A stretch of 7,650 nucleotides of DNA from Actinomycetota bacterium. GTDB lineage: Bacteria; Actinomycetota; Acidimicrobiia; Acidimicrobiales; GCA-2861595. Each line of letters starts with the position of its first letter. Positions within the stretch are counted from its first letter, which is position 1. The stretch is taken from NCBI GenBank assembly GCA_016781225.1, contig JADDQT010000086.1, positions 1-7,650 on the forward strand, read 5' to 3'. The translations under genes were made by a program, and so were the position numbers. The notes below the pieces were generated by a model that was not told the DNA's origin, searched no databases, and saw only the letters and a program-made list of their open reading frames with translations. Positions 1 through 6,586 of this stretch are shown here, one piece after another.

Positions 1-1
1 G

Positions 2-1243
2 CGGGCCGCGCGCTCGCTAGTCCGACCGGCGCCGCAGGTCCTTGAGCATGCCGCGAAGGTCGGCCTCCGCGTGGACGAAGCGGCCGAGGCCTGGTCGGCG
101 TGGGCTGCAGGGCCGGAGTTCGGGGAGGACAGCGACGGCATGAGAGCCCTCGCTCAGCACCTGGAGTCGAAGTGGCCCGATCTGGCCGTCTCACTCGAGG
201 ACCTAGTGGAGCGGGCCGTCGCCGAGGCGGCCCGCCGAGAGGACGCCTGGGCGCCGGTGGTGGCCGCGGTGGTCTCCTGGTGCATCACAGCTCGAAGGTC
301 CCTTGCCGCTCAGCCCGTCGCCGAGCACCTTAAGGAGGCCGATGCATGGCTCAAGGCCGCCATCGAGCACCTCCGAAACGAGCGGTTGCAGCCACTCGCG
401 ACCAGCGCCGCCCAGGTGTGGGCGAAGCTCCGTCAGGAGAGCAACGTCGAGCTGGGTGAGATCCGCTTGGCCGGGACGGCCACGAGGCGGCGCGTAGAGC
501 TGAAGGTCAACGTCGACGGCGCTGACGGCGCCGCGCTTGGCGTTATGAGCCAAGGCGAAGTCAATGCACTGGCGCTAAGCATCTTCATCCCTCGCGCCAC
601 CTTGCCAGCGAGTCCATTCGGCTTCCTCGTGATCGATGACCCGGTCCAGGCCATGGATCCCGCGAAGGTGGAGGGCCTGGCGAGGGTGTTGGAGGACACG
701 GCCCGCCAACGCCAGGTGGTCGTTTTTACCCATGACGACCGGCTGCCCGGCGCGATCCGGCGTTTGGCCATCGAGGCCGTCGTCGTCGAGGTGACGAGGC
801 GGCCGGGATCGATCGTGGATCTCCAGCCTTGCGACGACCCGTGCTCCCGCTCGGTCAATCAGGCCCGGGCCCTTTGCCGAGATGACGCGCTGCCGGCTCA
901 GCTTGTCGGCAGGGTGGTGCCGGGTCTATGCCGGACGGCGCTGGAGTCCGTACTCTTGGATGCCATCCGCCGACAGCTGCTCAACAATGGTGAGCGTCAT
1001 GCCGAGGTAGAACGCCGGATCGAGGGTGCACGGTCGCTCACTGAGCGCGCCGCCCTGGCCCTCTTTGGCGACGAGAGCAGAGGCGGCCACGTCTACGGCC
1101 GCCTGAACACCTACGGGGGCTGGGCGGCGGACACGTTCCGGGCGTGCAACGAGGGTGCGCACGGCTCGTTCGTCGGCGACCCTCGACCATTGGTCGAGGA
1201 CACTTGGCATCTGGCCAACAAGCTTCGTCAGGTGCTCCGATGA
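2..1243 (+). CDS. SMC/ABC-type AAA ATPase with HEPN-like C-terminal tail, 5' end outside the window
   Basis: The frame is open back to base 2, so the N-terminus is missing and the in-frame GTG at 71 is unlikely to be the real start; 413 residues are visible. Numbering from the first visible codon, the ABC signature MSQGE is at about 182-186 (base 545), the Walker B strand FLVIDDP at 208-214 and the H-loop VVFTHDD at 240-246. Residues 60-150 are helical and probably belong to the coiled-coil arm. Walker A must lie upstream. These features mark the C-terminal ATPase lobe of a RecF/SMC-like protein, as in many defence ATPases that sense DNA or act on a partner effector. The last 150 residues form a helical tail with R380-A-C-N-E-G-A-H387, resembling the R-x(4-6)-H motif of HEPN ribonucleases (compare PrrC and RloC, which join ABC ATPase to HEPN). 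The stop TGA overlaps the next start (ATGA), implying coupled translation. The ATPase call is firm; the HEPN assignment is inference. Confidence 0.88.
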   Translation, partial: RAARSLVRPAPQVLEHAAKVGLRVDEAAEAWSAWAAGPEFGEDSDGMRALAQHLESKWPDLAVSLEDLVERAVAEAARREDAWAPVVAAVVSWCITARRSLAAQPVAEHLKEADAWLKAAIEHLRNERLQPLATSAAQVWAKLRQESNVELGEIRLAGTATRRRVELKVNVDGADGAALGVMSQGEVNALALSIFIPRATLPASPFGFLVIDDPVQAMDPAKVEGLARVLEDTARQRQVVVFTHDDRLPGAIRRLAIEAVVVEVTRRPGSIVDLQPCDDPCSRSVNQARALCRDDALPAQLVGRVVPGLCRTALESVLLDAIRRQLLNNGERHAEVERRIEGARSLTERAALALFGDESRGGHVYGRLNTYGGWAADTFRACNEGAHGSFVGDPRPLVEDTWHLANKLRQVLR

Positions 1244-1605
1244 CGAGTGATGTCCTTACCACCCCCAGCGCCCTCGTGAGCGCTGCCCGCGATCTGATTG
1301 ACGGTCGGGTTACCAGCACCTCAGATGCCTGGCCGCGTGCCGCCGCGCTGCTCGCCCGACAAGCGTTGGAGGAGGCGGTTCGCGCCCTGTGGGTTGGGCC
1401 GAACGAATCGGCCAGGCGGTCGTCAGCGACTCACCAACTGCTCTGCGCTCGGGTCGTGCTCGGTGACGAGTTGGCGGCTGAGGCCTTCCAAGCTTGGGCA
1501 GCGCTGAGCCAGGCATGCCACGTCCACGCTTATGAGCTGAGCCCTGTGGCCGCTGAGCTGCGAGGGTGGATCGATGTGGTCGAACGTCTAGTGGAGGCGC
1601 GATGA
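1240..1605 (+). CDS. Small HEPN-like protein coupled to the upstream ATPase
   Basis: The start is the ATG overlapping the ATPase stop (ATGA, 1240-1243), with AGG 7 nt upstream. A longer in-frame reading from 1144 would lie inside the ATPase gene and is rejected. The 121-residue product is soluble and helical, with no signal peptide or membrane segment. Residues 31-51 (WPRAAALLARQALEEAVRAL and on) resemble the first long helix of HEPN domains. Residues 88-102 hold a compact ALSQACHVHAYELSP motif (C93, H94, H96, Y98), where HEPN proteins usually carry R-x(4-6)-H. The arginine is absent here, so the protein may be a catalytically altered HEPN toxin or a regulatory partner, perhaps of the ATPase's own HEPN-like tail. 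Position and overlap indicate that the two proteins are made together. The gene is secure; the fold is inferred by eye and the function is unknown. Confidence 0.8.
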   Translation: MTSDVLTTPSALVSAARDLIDGRVTSTSDAWPRAAALLARQALEEAVRALWVGPNESARRSSATHQLLCARVVLGDELAAEAFQAWAALSQACHVHAYELSPVAAELRGWIDVVERLVEAR

Positions 1606-1682
1606 CGAATCGACGACGAGCCGGTGCGCCGCCCGCTACGCCTCGACCGCCGATCCGGCCAGTTTGCCTAAGAACTTGGTGA
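1593..1682 (+). pseudogene. Possible remnant start of a third cistron (GGAGG, ATGA, 26-codon ORF)
   Basis: GGAGG at 1593-1597 stands 4 nt before ATG at 1602, which overlaps the HEPN-like gene's stop as ATGA. The A/B junction at 1240 has the same arrangement. The frame reads MTNRRRAGAPPATPRPPIRP and a few more residues, then stops at 1680-1682, and most of it lies antisense to the 3' end of the GHKL-zincin gene. It may be the 5' stump of a lost third operon gene, or chance: GGAGG and ATGA could arise from the codons of the small protein's last residues. Confidence 0.3.
1606..1635. other. Convergent intergenic junction without visible terminator
   Basis: Only 30 bases separate the stop of the + strand HEPN-like gene from the TAG stop of the - strand GHKL-zincin gene. 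No stable hairpin or T-run is visible, so transcripts from the two sides may run into each other's 3' ends. This is a plausible recombination junction between two modules. Confidence 0.5.
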
Positions 1683-3141
1683 GCTGGTCCTCGAAGGCCC
1701 GCGACTCATCATCGGCGCCGGAGAACGCGTGGGCCAGTTCGTGGAGCAAGGTTGCGGCGTAGCGTTCGAAGTCTCTGAGCTGGTCACGTCGGACGATGAT
1801 CCGCCGGTCTTCGGCCACCCAGAGCCCGACGCACTCCCGGTCGCCCCGATCCAGGCGCATAGTTCGCGAGATGAACACCTCGCGTACCTTGGTTCCGTGC
1901 CGGGGGACGGCTAAGGCGAGTATCGCGTCCGTGCGCTCGTAGACCTCGCGCTCGGCGTCAGTGAGCTGCTCGAGCGCCACGAAGTCAAAGGTGAAGCTGT
2001 CGTTCCATTCGCTCCGGTATGTGCCGAGGTCCCGCACCGGTTGGCCGGTGTGGTCGACCAAGCCACGGAGCTTCGCTGCCACAGTTTCCGGCACCACGAC
2101 GAGTCGGCACCCGTCCTCTCGGGCGTGGCTGATGAGTGAACTGCCGGCGGCGAGCTGCGAGGCGGTGATGAACAGCACCCTGTCGTTGCTGTTCAGGACC
2201 TGACAGGCGTGCACAGCAACCCCGGTCCATGTCGTCAGTTCGTCGTGGGCACGACCCTGCTCGATCAGGGCTAGGTCCTCGGCCAGAGGGCTGGCCACCT
2301 CGCTGCTCGTGGAGGCCAACAGGATCGCCTTGACCCGGTCGCTGTAGGCCCCACGACCCACGTTTGTCCGCTCCCGGTTGAGGGCCTTGCGGAGAGGTGT
2401 AGTCACATTTGTGACGTTGTAGGAGAAGAGAAAGTTCTCCTCCTCCGCCACGAACAATCCCCGGACATAGATTCGTGCCTTCCCTGTGGGCGCTCGGGCC
2501 AAGACTTGGCCGTCGCGGGTTTCCTCCAGGACGGTCTCCCCGCTGTAGCGCAGGAAGAAGCCCATGGCCGCCTCGACGTCCCCATCGGCCACCCCGGTCA
2601 AGACAACCTCGGTGCCTGCCATATCGAGGTTCGGGGGCGAGGCGATAAAGGCGTGGAGAGTGACGATGTCGTCGAACCCATGCTTGGCCGCTCGGCCGAT
2701 CGTGATGTCGCCGTGGCCGGACTTCATCTGGACGTGGATCCCGTGGCGATCGAAGGTCGCCAGCGCATCCTTGAGCCCAACGCCGAACTTGCCGATGACC
2801 CGGTCCGAGCGCAGCTTCTCTCGGTTCTCGTTCTGGGTCAGGTGCTCTCGGCGCAGACCCCGCCCAAAGTCGGTCACGCGCCAAGCGCTGTCGATTTTGC
2901 GGATTTCCGGCACGGGGCTGCCGGTTAGCTCGTGCTCATCGAGGGCATTGGCGATGATCTCCCGCACGGCGTGTGCCACGGTCCAATGCTCGAGGACCCG
3001 CTCGATGTTCAAGTCGAACGGCTGGCCGTCAGGCTCCGATGTGTGGGCGGTCGCAGAACGTATCAGCCCAGTCAGCCTCCTTGGTTGGATAGCGCCGCGA
3101 TCACGCGAGGTCGCTGCTTCGGAGGACGCGGACGGGCTCAC
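1636..3141 (-). CDS. GHKL (HSP90/MORC-like) ATPase fused to a HExxH zincin metallopeptidase
   Basis: The 501-residue protein starts at GTG 3141, with GAAAGG 4 nt upstream and an in-frame stop at 3172-3174. The Bergerat ATP-binding fold is clear: N box E61-x3-N65-x2-D68, G1 box DFGRG 91-95, G2 box GKFGVG 117-122, and a GTEVVL strand at 176-181. A conserved-looking LNRERTNV segment (254-261) could contact the gamma-phosphate from a transducer-like domain, as in HSP90/MutL/MORC proteins. Residues 310-360 alternate strands and helices. The C-terminus carries HELAH (467-471), a zinc-binding HExxH motif, followed by acidic D477, D478, E479 and E484, candidates for the third zinc ligand. No membrane segment is seen. 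The inferred role is an ATP-clamped switch controlling a protease that cleaves a host or phage protein. The gene lies on the strand of the helicase-nuclease pair but 724 bases from it. Both domain calls are firm; the defence role is inferred from context. Confidence 0.87.
   Translation of the reverse strand: MSPSASSEAATSRDRGAIQPRRLTGLIRSATAHTSEPDGQPFDLNIERVLEHWTVAHAVREIIANALDEHELTGSPVPEIRKIDSAWRVTDFGRGLRREHLTQNENREKLRSDRVIGKFGVGLKDALATFDRHGIHVQMKSGHGDITIGRAAKHGFDDIVTLHAFIASPPNLDMAGTEVVLTGVADGDVEAAMGFFLRYSGETVLEETRDGQVLARAPTGKARIYVRGLFVAEEENFLFSYNVTNVTTPLRKALNRERTNVGRGAYSDRVKAILLASTSSEVASPLAEDLALIEQGRAHDELTTWTGVAVHACQVLNSNDRVLFITASQLAAGSSLISHAREDGCRLVVVPETVAAKLRGLVDHTGQPVRDLGTYRSEWNDSFTFDFVALEQLTDAEREVYERTDAILALAVPRHGTKVREVFISRTMRLDRGDRECVGLWVAEDRRIIVRRDQLRDFERYAATLLHELAHAFSGADDESRAFEDQLTKFLGKLAGSAVEA
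3076..3082 (-). promoter_or_regulatory. Perfect AAGGAGG Shine-Dalgarno inside the GHKL-zincin 5' end
   Basis: AAGGAGG is read on the - strand about 60 bases after the GTG start. No ATG, GTG or TTG follows at a suitable distance, but an in-frame CTG (3064-3066, residue 26) sits 9 nt downstream. The conserved GHKL domain begins only near residue 42, so initiation at this CTG would keep the whole domain. It may be an alternative start or simply an Arg-Arg codon pair. Confidence 0.3.
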
Positions 3142-3173
3142 GACGCCTTTCGCGCCCTCAGTTGGTTGGTTCT

Positions 3174-3190
3174 ACCGTTCATAGTACGGT
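3174..3190 (-). promoter_or_regulatory. Inverted repeat over a -10-like hexamer before the GHKL-zincin gene
   Basis: ACCGT (3174-3178) and ACGGT (3186-3190) form a perfect 5-bp inverted repeat around 7 bases. On the - strand it contains TACTAT (3186-3181), a TAnnnT-type -10 element placed so that transcription would start near 3174, about 33 bases before the GTG. No convincing TTGAC-like -35 is visible. The arrangement would suit an operator occluding the promoter, but the arms are short. Confidence 0.3.
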
Positions 3191-3258
3191 GCACATCGAC
3201 GGCCCCCTCGGCGGAGTCACCGGACCGGAGACGGCAGCTCCGGAACTCGGACGAGCGA

Positions 3259-3277
3259 GCCGCAACGCAGTTGCGGC
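3259..3277. repeat. Perfect 8-bp inverted repeat with 3-nt loop
   Basis: GCCGCAAC, then GCA, then GTTGCGGC: a GC-rich 8-bp stem with a tight loop and the strongest hairpin in the gap. There is no T-run on either side. It could be a tailless terminator insulating the GHKL-zincin promoter from helicase readthrough, a protein-binding palindrome, or part of an RNA. Confidence 0.55.
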
Positions 3278-3305
3278 ACAACACAACAGCCGTTGAACCC
3301 GGAGA

Positions 3306-3316
3306 GGGACGGTCCC
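3306..3316. repeat. Short palindrome GGGAC-G-GTCCC
   Basis: A perfect 5-bp inverted repeat around one base. It is too short to function alone as a terminator and is recorded as part of the palindrome cluster in this gap. Confidence 0.35.
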
Positions 3317-3681
3317 GTGAGGTAGGTGGCCGCTAGAAGCCGCTGCCTTTGGTTGAGGACTGCGCGCGTTCGCTGCTTGCGTTTCGTGGCACGCAGTGCG
3401 CTCTTGTCGTGAGATCAGGGCGGGCCGGCGGCCTAACGACCCGGTCGAGTAGGCCGTGGCCGGCGCCGATCCTAGACACGGTCCGGGTGCTCACATTCCC
3501 GAGGTTGCGACCGACGATCCGCGCCCTTGAGCCAAGATGGGCTACGGATCCAGCCGACGGTCGTGCATCGGAATGGGTGGAAGTCGCCCTACGGCACCGA
3601 AGGCTTCCAGGACCTCAGAAGTGAACAGCTCCTCTCGTGCCCCTCGCGGGAGCCCCGCCAGCACCCGCCATCGAGAACCCT

Positions 3682-3694
3682 GTCCCCGAGGGAC
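3682..3694. repeat. Hairpin GTCCC-CGA-GGGAC
   Basis: A perfect 5-bp stem with a 3-nt loop, separated by only 4 bases from the stronger hairpin at 3699-3720. The tandem arrangement suggests a folded transcript element, although no terminator T-run follows on either strand. Confidence 0.4.
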
Positions 3695-3698
3695 CACG

Positions 3699-3720
3699 CT
3701 TCGACGATTTCAGGTCGAAG
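3699..3720. repeat. Perfect 7-bp stem with 8-nt loop
   Basis: CTTCGAC and GTCGAAG flank the loop GATTTCAG. A mismatched extension by GC outside the stem is possible with a two-base bulge. Paired with the adjacent hairpin, it is the best candidate for a structured RNA or binding site in the gap. Confidence 0.5.
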
Positions 3721-3789
3721 AGCTGGCTAGGGCGGCTAAACGAGGCCCTGACGGCGGGACTGAATGGAGCACGACCCACGCAGCAGAGT

Positions 3790-3800
3790 GAGATGATCTC
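3790..3800. repeat. Palindrome GAGATGATCTC
   Basis: A perfect 5-bp inverted repeat with a one-base centre, about 65 bases downstream of the helicase stop. It could be a regulator site or chance. Confidence 0.3.
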
Positions 3801-3817
3801 CTCCACGATGATCGACT

Positions 3818-3837
3818 GAGGGGCCCGTAGAGGCCTC
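3818..3837 (-). terminator. Weak hairpin downstream of the helicase stop
   Basis: GAG(GG)GCC and GGCCTC can form a 6-bp stem with a two-base bulge and a 6-nt loop, about 30 to 50 bases after the helicase TGA. No T-run follows in the - direction, so it would be at best a tailless terminator. Confidence 0.25.
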
Positions 3838-3865
3838 AAAACGACCGTCCTGGTATCGCCCTATG

Positions 3866-6586
3866 TCAAAGGGATAAGTTCATCGTGATCTGCTCTGCCA
3901 GTCCGAGCGGTAGCGGCACCCGCGCCGCTTGCTGCTCGGTGGCGCGTTCTTCGGAGCTGGGGGCTTCGCCCATCACGACGCCAAACCAGCGCTCGCGGTC
4001 CTTCACGACCCGGAACATCTTTTCGTCGTGGGTGCCACCCAGGTACGGCTCATAGATCACGACCGGCTGTCCGGCTGTCTCCGCCTTTGATCCGATGCGG
4101 TCGACCCGCCCGGTGCGCTGTTCGAGCGTGCTCGGGTTCCAGTCGAGATCGTGGTGGATGACGTGGCGACAGTCCTGGTGCAGGTCGACACCTTCGGCCA
4201 TGACCGAGCTCGCAACCAGCACCTCGGGGAAGAACGGGGTGTTGAAGGCGAGCATGAGGCGCCGTCGGGTGGCCTGGCGTACGCCCCCGTTTGCGAGCCG
4301 GACGTTGGGGAGCAGCACTTCCCGGTGCCGAGCCCGTTCCGAAGGGTCGAAGTCGTCGGCCGCGCTGGCGATACCTCCGGTCTGGATACCGGTAAGGGCG
4401 GCCAATAGCTCTTCCCGCTCGACATCAACCTTCTGGTCGAGCGCAGTGGCGAACGCACGCACCCTGCTGGCCAGCGTGGTGCCGGAGACGTCGGGCCGCT
4501 CAAGCCCCGCGACTAGATCGTCGACAGAAGCGTCCTTTGATAGGTCCACGAAGCGCACCAAGAACGACGGCGTACGCATGAAGCGGGTGACGACCTCGGC
4601 CACCCGCTCCTGGGTGGCGTCGTCGAGGTCGCCGGCGAGCGACCGCACCTGCCCGCGGAAGGCGTCGTATCCGCGGGCGTCGCTGCGGAGCAGTCGCTCA
4701 CCGATCCGATCGAGAGCGGCGAGGATCTCGCCTTCATTTGCGGCGTCGAGACCGAGACCGACAGCGGCTCGGGAGACGACCTCCTGTCGCAGGACCCGTG
4801 AGATGTGTGACCGCAGCGCCCGGCCCGTCTCGACGTAGAAGCAGAACACGAGTGCCTTCTCACCGTTGCACCACAGCTCCCGCACCCGGTCGACGGTGGC
4901 CGCCACCTTCGGGTGAGCGGCCCAGCCCTCGGTAGTGTCGTCGGGAAGGGCGGCCGCAATCCGGTCCAGGTACCAGCGCAGCTGCGGGGACAGCTCCATC
5001 GCGACCGCTTCCTGGCCGTTCTGTTCGTCGATGTTGGCGAGGCGGTTGCGGCGGGTGTCGGCATAGGCCTCGAACGACGAGGCGAGCCCATACGCGAAAT
5101 AGGCGCGGGTCGACCGTTCACCGTCGGAGCCGTGGAGCGATGCGACCGCTTGTGCGCGCGAAGCGAGCAGGAAGGGCAGCGTCGCCGGGCCGCCGACCGG
5201 CAAGCCGATGTCGCTGGCTCCATCGTCGAGGATCGAGCGGCCGGGGTGATACCGCCGCCGCTGGGCCTTGTGCGGCTTGACGTGGCGGATCACCCACGGC
5301 CGGAGTAGCTCCTCGGTCGCGGCGAACTCGGCGCTTGCTTCGGCGCCGATCATGAGCGCCGTGCGCACCGGCTCGGGCTGCCCCTCGTCGGGCTCGAACG
5401 ACCGAAGGGGGGCAACAAGCGGACCGTCGAGTGGATCGATGCGCGACCACGCACGCTCGAACCGCAGCGCGGTCGCCTGCGCTCGGTCGAGTGCCGTGCG
5501 GAGCCGGTCCGTCTGCTCGTCGAAGCGGGACCGAGCTAGCGCGGTGGGCCAGCGCACCCCGTGGAATCGATCGAGCACGTGTAGCAGCTCGTGGTGGCCG
5601 AGTTGGAACGGCGTGGCCGTGAGGAAAACCATCTTCTCGAACATGTTCCCTAGCGGCCCCTGCAGAGCCTCAGCATCCTGCTCGGCTTCCTCGTTGGCGA
5701 AGAGGCGGGCCAGTTGATTGGGGTTCTTGACGTGGTGGGCCTCGTCGAGGACCAGGAGAGGGAGATGCACATCGAGGGCGCCGAGGCTCTCGGTCCACGT
5801 TGCGTTCAGGGCTTGGTTGAGCTGGTTACGGGCGGCCCGCACCCGGGAGTGGAAGCTGGCGTTCCGATGGACGGGGACGGCCGCCAGCGCCTCCCGCAGA
5901 GGGCCAAGCCCGACGCCCTTGAGCGCCCGCTCCAGGACGAACGGGACCGGGTCGTCGGCCAGGGGATGCTGGGGCCGAGAACGGGTCCACACGTCCTTCC
6001 ACCTCCCGACAGGCGCTTCGAGCAGCGCCGCTGCTGTGTCCTCGTTGAATCGCTTGTCGTTCAGCAGAGAACTGGCGAAGCGGGCGACGGCGCGTCGTCG
6101 CCTTACCAGCTCCGGGCGACGGAGCATCGCTCGCCGGAGTAGAGCCAGGCGGATGAAGGGGTCGTTGAGATTGCTCGTCAGGGCACCATGGGTGAGGAAG
6201 ATGAGATGCGACCGAGTCGAAGCGGGATCGTCGAGGAGCTTGAGGAACTCGCTGCCCCGCTGCACAGGGGCCGAGGCGCGCAGCCCGTGGCCCGCCGGCA
6301 GGCACCGCTCAGCGAAGACCGCCCACTCGGTGGGCCATTTCTCGGCAACGGCGGCCGGGACCATGACGACGACTGGCCGTTTCCGCCCTGTTGCTTCGAG
6401 CACCGACACGCCAACCGCAAGGGCCACGTAGGTCTTGCCCATGCCGACCTCATCGGCCAGCACGAGCCCGGGTTGTTCTGCCAGGCGCCGGAGGATCTCC
6501 GCCGCCGTCCGCTGCTGACGGTCAGCGTCCTCATCAGGGACGCGGTCGTTGCGGAGGCTGACCTTTGGGCTCAGATGCCAGTTCAC
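3866..6586 (-). CDS. SNF2/RapA-type DEAH helicase
   Basis: I place the start at GTG 6586, which overlaps the upstream nuclease stop as GTGA. The frame is open about 115 codons further upstream, but that stretch lies inside the nuclease gene and reads as Arg/Pro-rich shadow. The 906-residue protein has motif I DEVGMGKT (45-52), Ia VPAAVAEKWPTEW (76-88), II DEAHH (281-285) and III LTATP (322-326). The second lobe has ALVFCFYVETGR (578-589), VASSVMAEGVDL (791-802) and the arginine-finger motif QRTGRVDRIG (823-832). A typical RapA-like end follows (PYLGGTHDEKMFRVVKDRER, then RWFGVVMGE). Long insertions separate Ia from II and the first second-lobe motif from motif V. It should be an ATP-driven double-stranded DNA translocase feeding or guiding the partner nuclease. 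Related SNF2 proteins occur in DISARM (DrmD) and Dpd systems, but I cannot assign this one to either. Confidence 0.92.
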   Translation of the reverse strand: MNWHLSPKVSLRNDRVPDEDADRQQRTAAEILRRLAEQPGLVLADEVGMGKTYVALAVGVSVLEATGRKRPVVVMVPAAVAEKWPTEWAVFAERCLPAGHGLRASAPVQRGSEFLKLLDDPASTRSHLIFLTHGALTSNLNDPFIRLALLRRAMLRRPELVRRRRAVARFASSLLNDKRFNEDTAAALLEAPVGRWKDVWTRSRPQHPLADDPVPFVLERALKGVGLGPLREALAAVPVHRNASFHSRVRAARNQLNQALNATWTESLGALDVHLPLLVLDEAHHVKNPNQLARLFANEEAEQDAEALQGPLGNMFEKMVFLTATPFQLGHHELLHVLDRFHGVRWPTALARSRFDEQTDRLRTALDRAQATALRFERAWSRIDPLDGPLVAPLRSFEPDEGQPEPVRTALMIGAEASAEFAATEELLRPWVIRHVKPHKAQRRRYHPGRSILDDGASDIGLPVGGPATLPFLLASRAQAVASLHGSDGERSTRAYFAYGLASSFEAYADTRRNRLANIDEQNGQEAVAMELSPQLRWYLDRIAAALPDDTTEGWAAHPKVAATVDRVRELWCNGEKALVFCFYVETGRALRSHISRVLRQEVVSRAAVGLGLDAANEGEILAALDRIGERLLRSDARGYDAFRGQVRSLAGDLDDATQERVAEVVTRFMRTPSFLVRFVDLSKDASVDDLVAGLERPDVSGTTLASRVRAFATALDQKVDVEREELLAALTGIQTGGIASAADDFDPSERARHREVLLPNVRLANGGVRQATRRRLMLAFNTPFFPEVLVASSVMAEGVDLHQDCRHVIHHDLDWNPSTLEQRTGRVDRIGSKAETAGQPVVIYEPYLGGTHDEKMFRVVKDRERWFGVVMGEAPSSEERATEQQAARVPLPLGLAEQITMNLSL
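6583..6586 (-). other. GTGA stop/start overlap joining nuclease and helicase
   Basis: On the - strand GTG (6586-6584) and TGA (6585-6583) share bases. Only a weak AGG about 10 nt upstream could serve as ribosome binding site, so helicase translation probably depends on ribosomes finishing the nuclease. Confidence 0.8.

Larger units (their letters stand above)
3191..3865. other. Long gene-free region with several hairpins
   Basis: I see no convincing gene in this stretch. Short frames exist on both strands (for example + 3349-3624, + 3637-3819, - 3839-3615), but their codon third positions lack the strong G/C bias of the real genes, and the products resemble nothing I recognise. The region holds several perfect inverted repeats, listed separately. 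It lies downstream of the helicase stop and upstream of the GHKL-zincin start, so it could contain terminators, the middle gene's promoter, a structured RNA or the remains of a lost gene. No tRNA or rRNA is visible. Confidence 0.5.

Noticed and set aside
71..73. GTG as start of the ATPase gene
   Set aside because: The frame stays open to the window edge and the protein would lack Walker A; the gene is better read as truncated by the window.
1985..2884. 299-residue reading frame on the - strand
   Set aside because: It lies inside the GHKL-zincin gene in another frame, with Arg/Pro/Gly-rich sequence typical of high-GC shadows.
3516..3550. GATCCG and CGGATC inverted repeat with a 23-base spacer
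   Set aside because: Six-base arms with this spacing are expected by chance in GC-rich sequence.
3349..3624. 91-codon + frame in the gap (TTG start)
   Set aside because: Weak start, mixed third positions, and no family resemblance.
3637..3819. 60-codon + frame in the gap (GTG start)
   Set aside because: No ribosome binding site, only moderate third-position bias, no recognisable family. It remains possible as a tiny gene or remnant.
3615..3839. 74-codon - frame just after the helicase (TTG start, AGGA 8 nt upstream)
   Set aside because: Position and AGGA are suggestive of a third operon gene, but codon use is unlike the neighbours and the product is unrecognised.
4095..4838. 247-residue + frame antisense to the helicase
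   Set aside because: Ser/Arg-rich shadow without recognisable domain; the opposite strand encodes clear helicase motifs.
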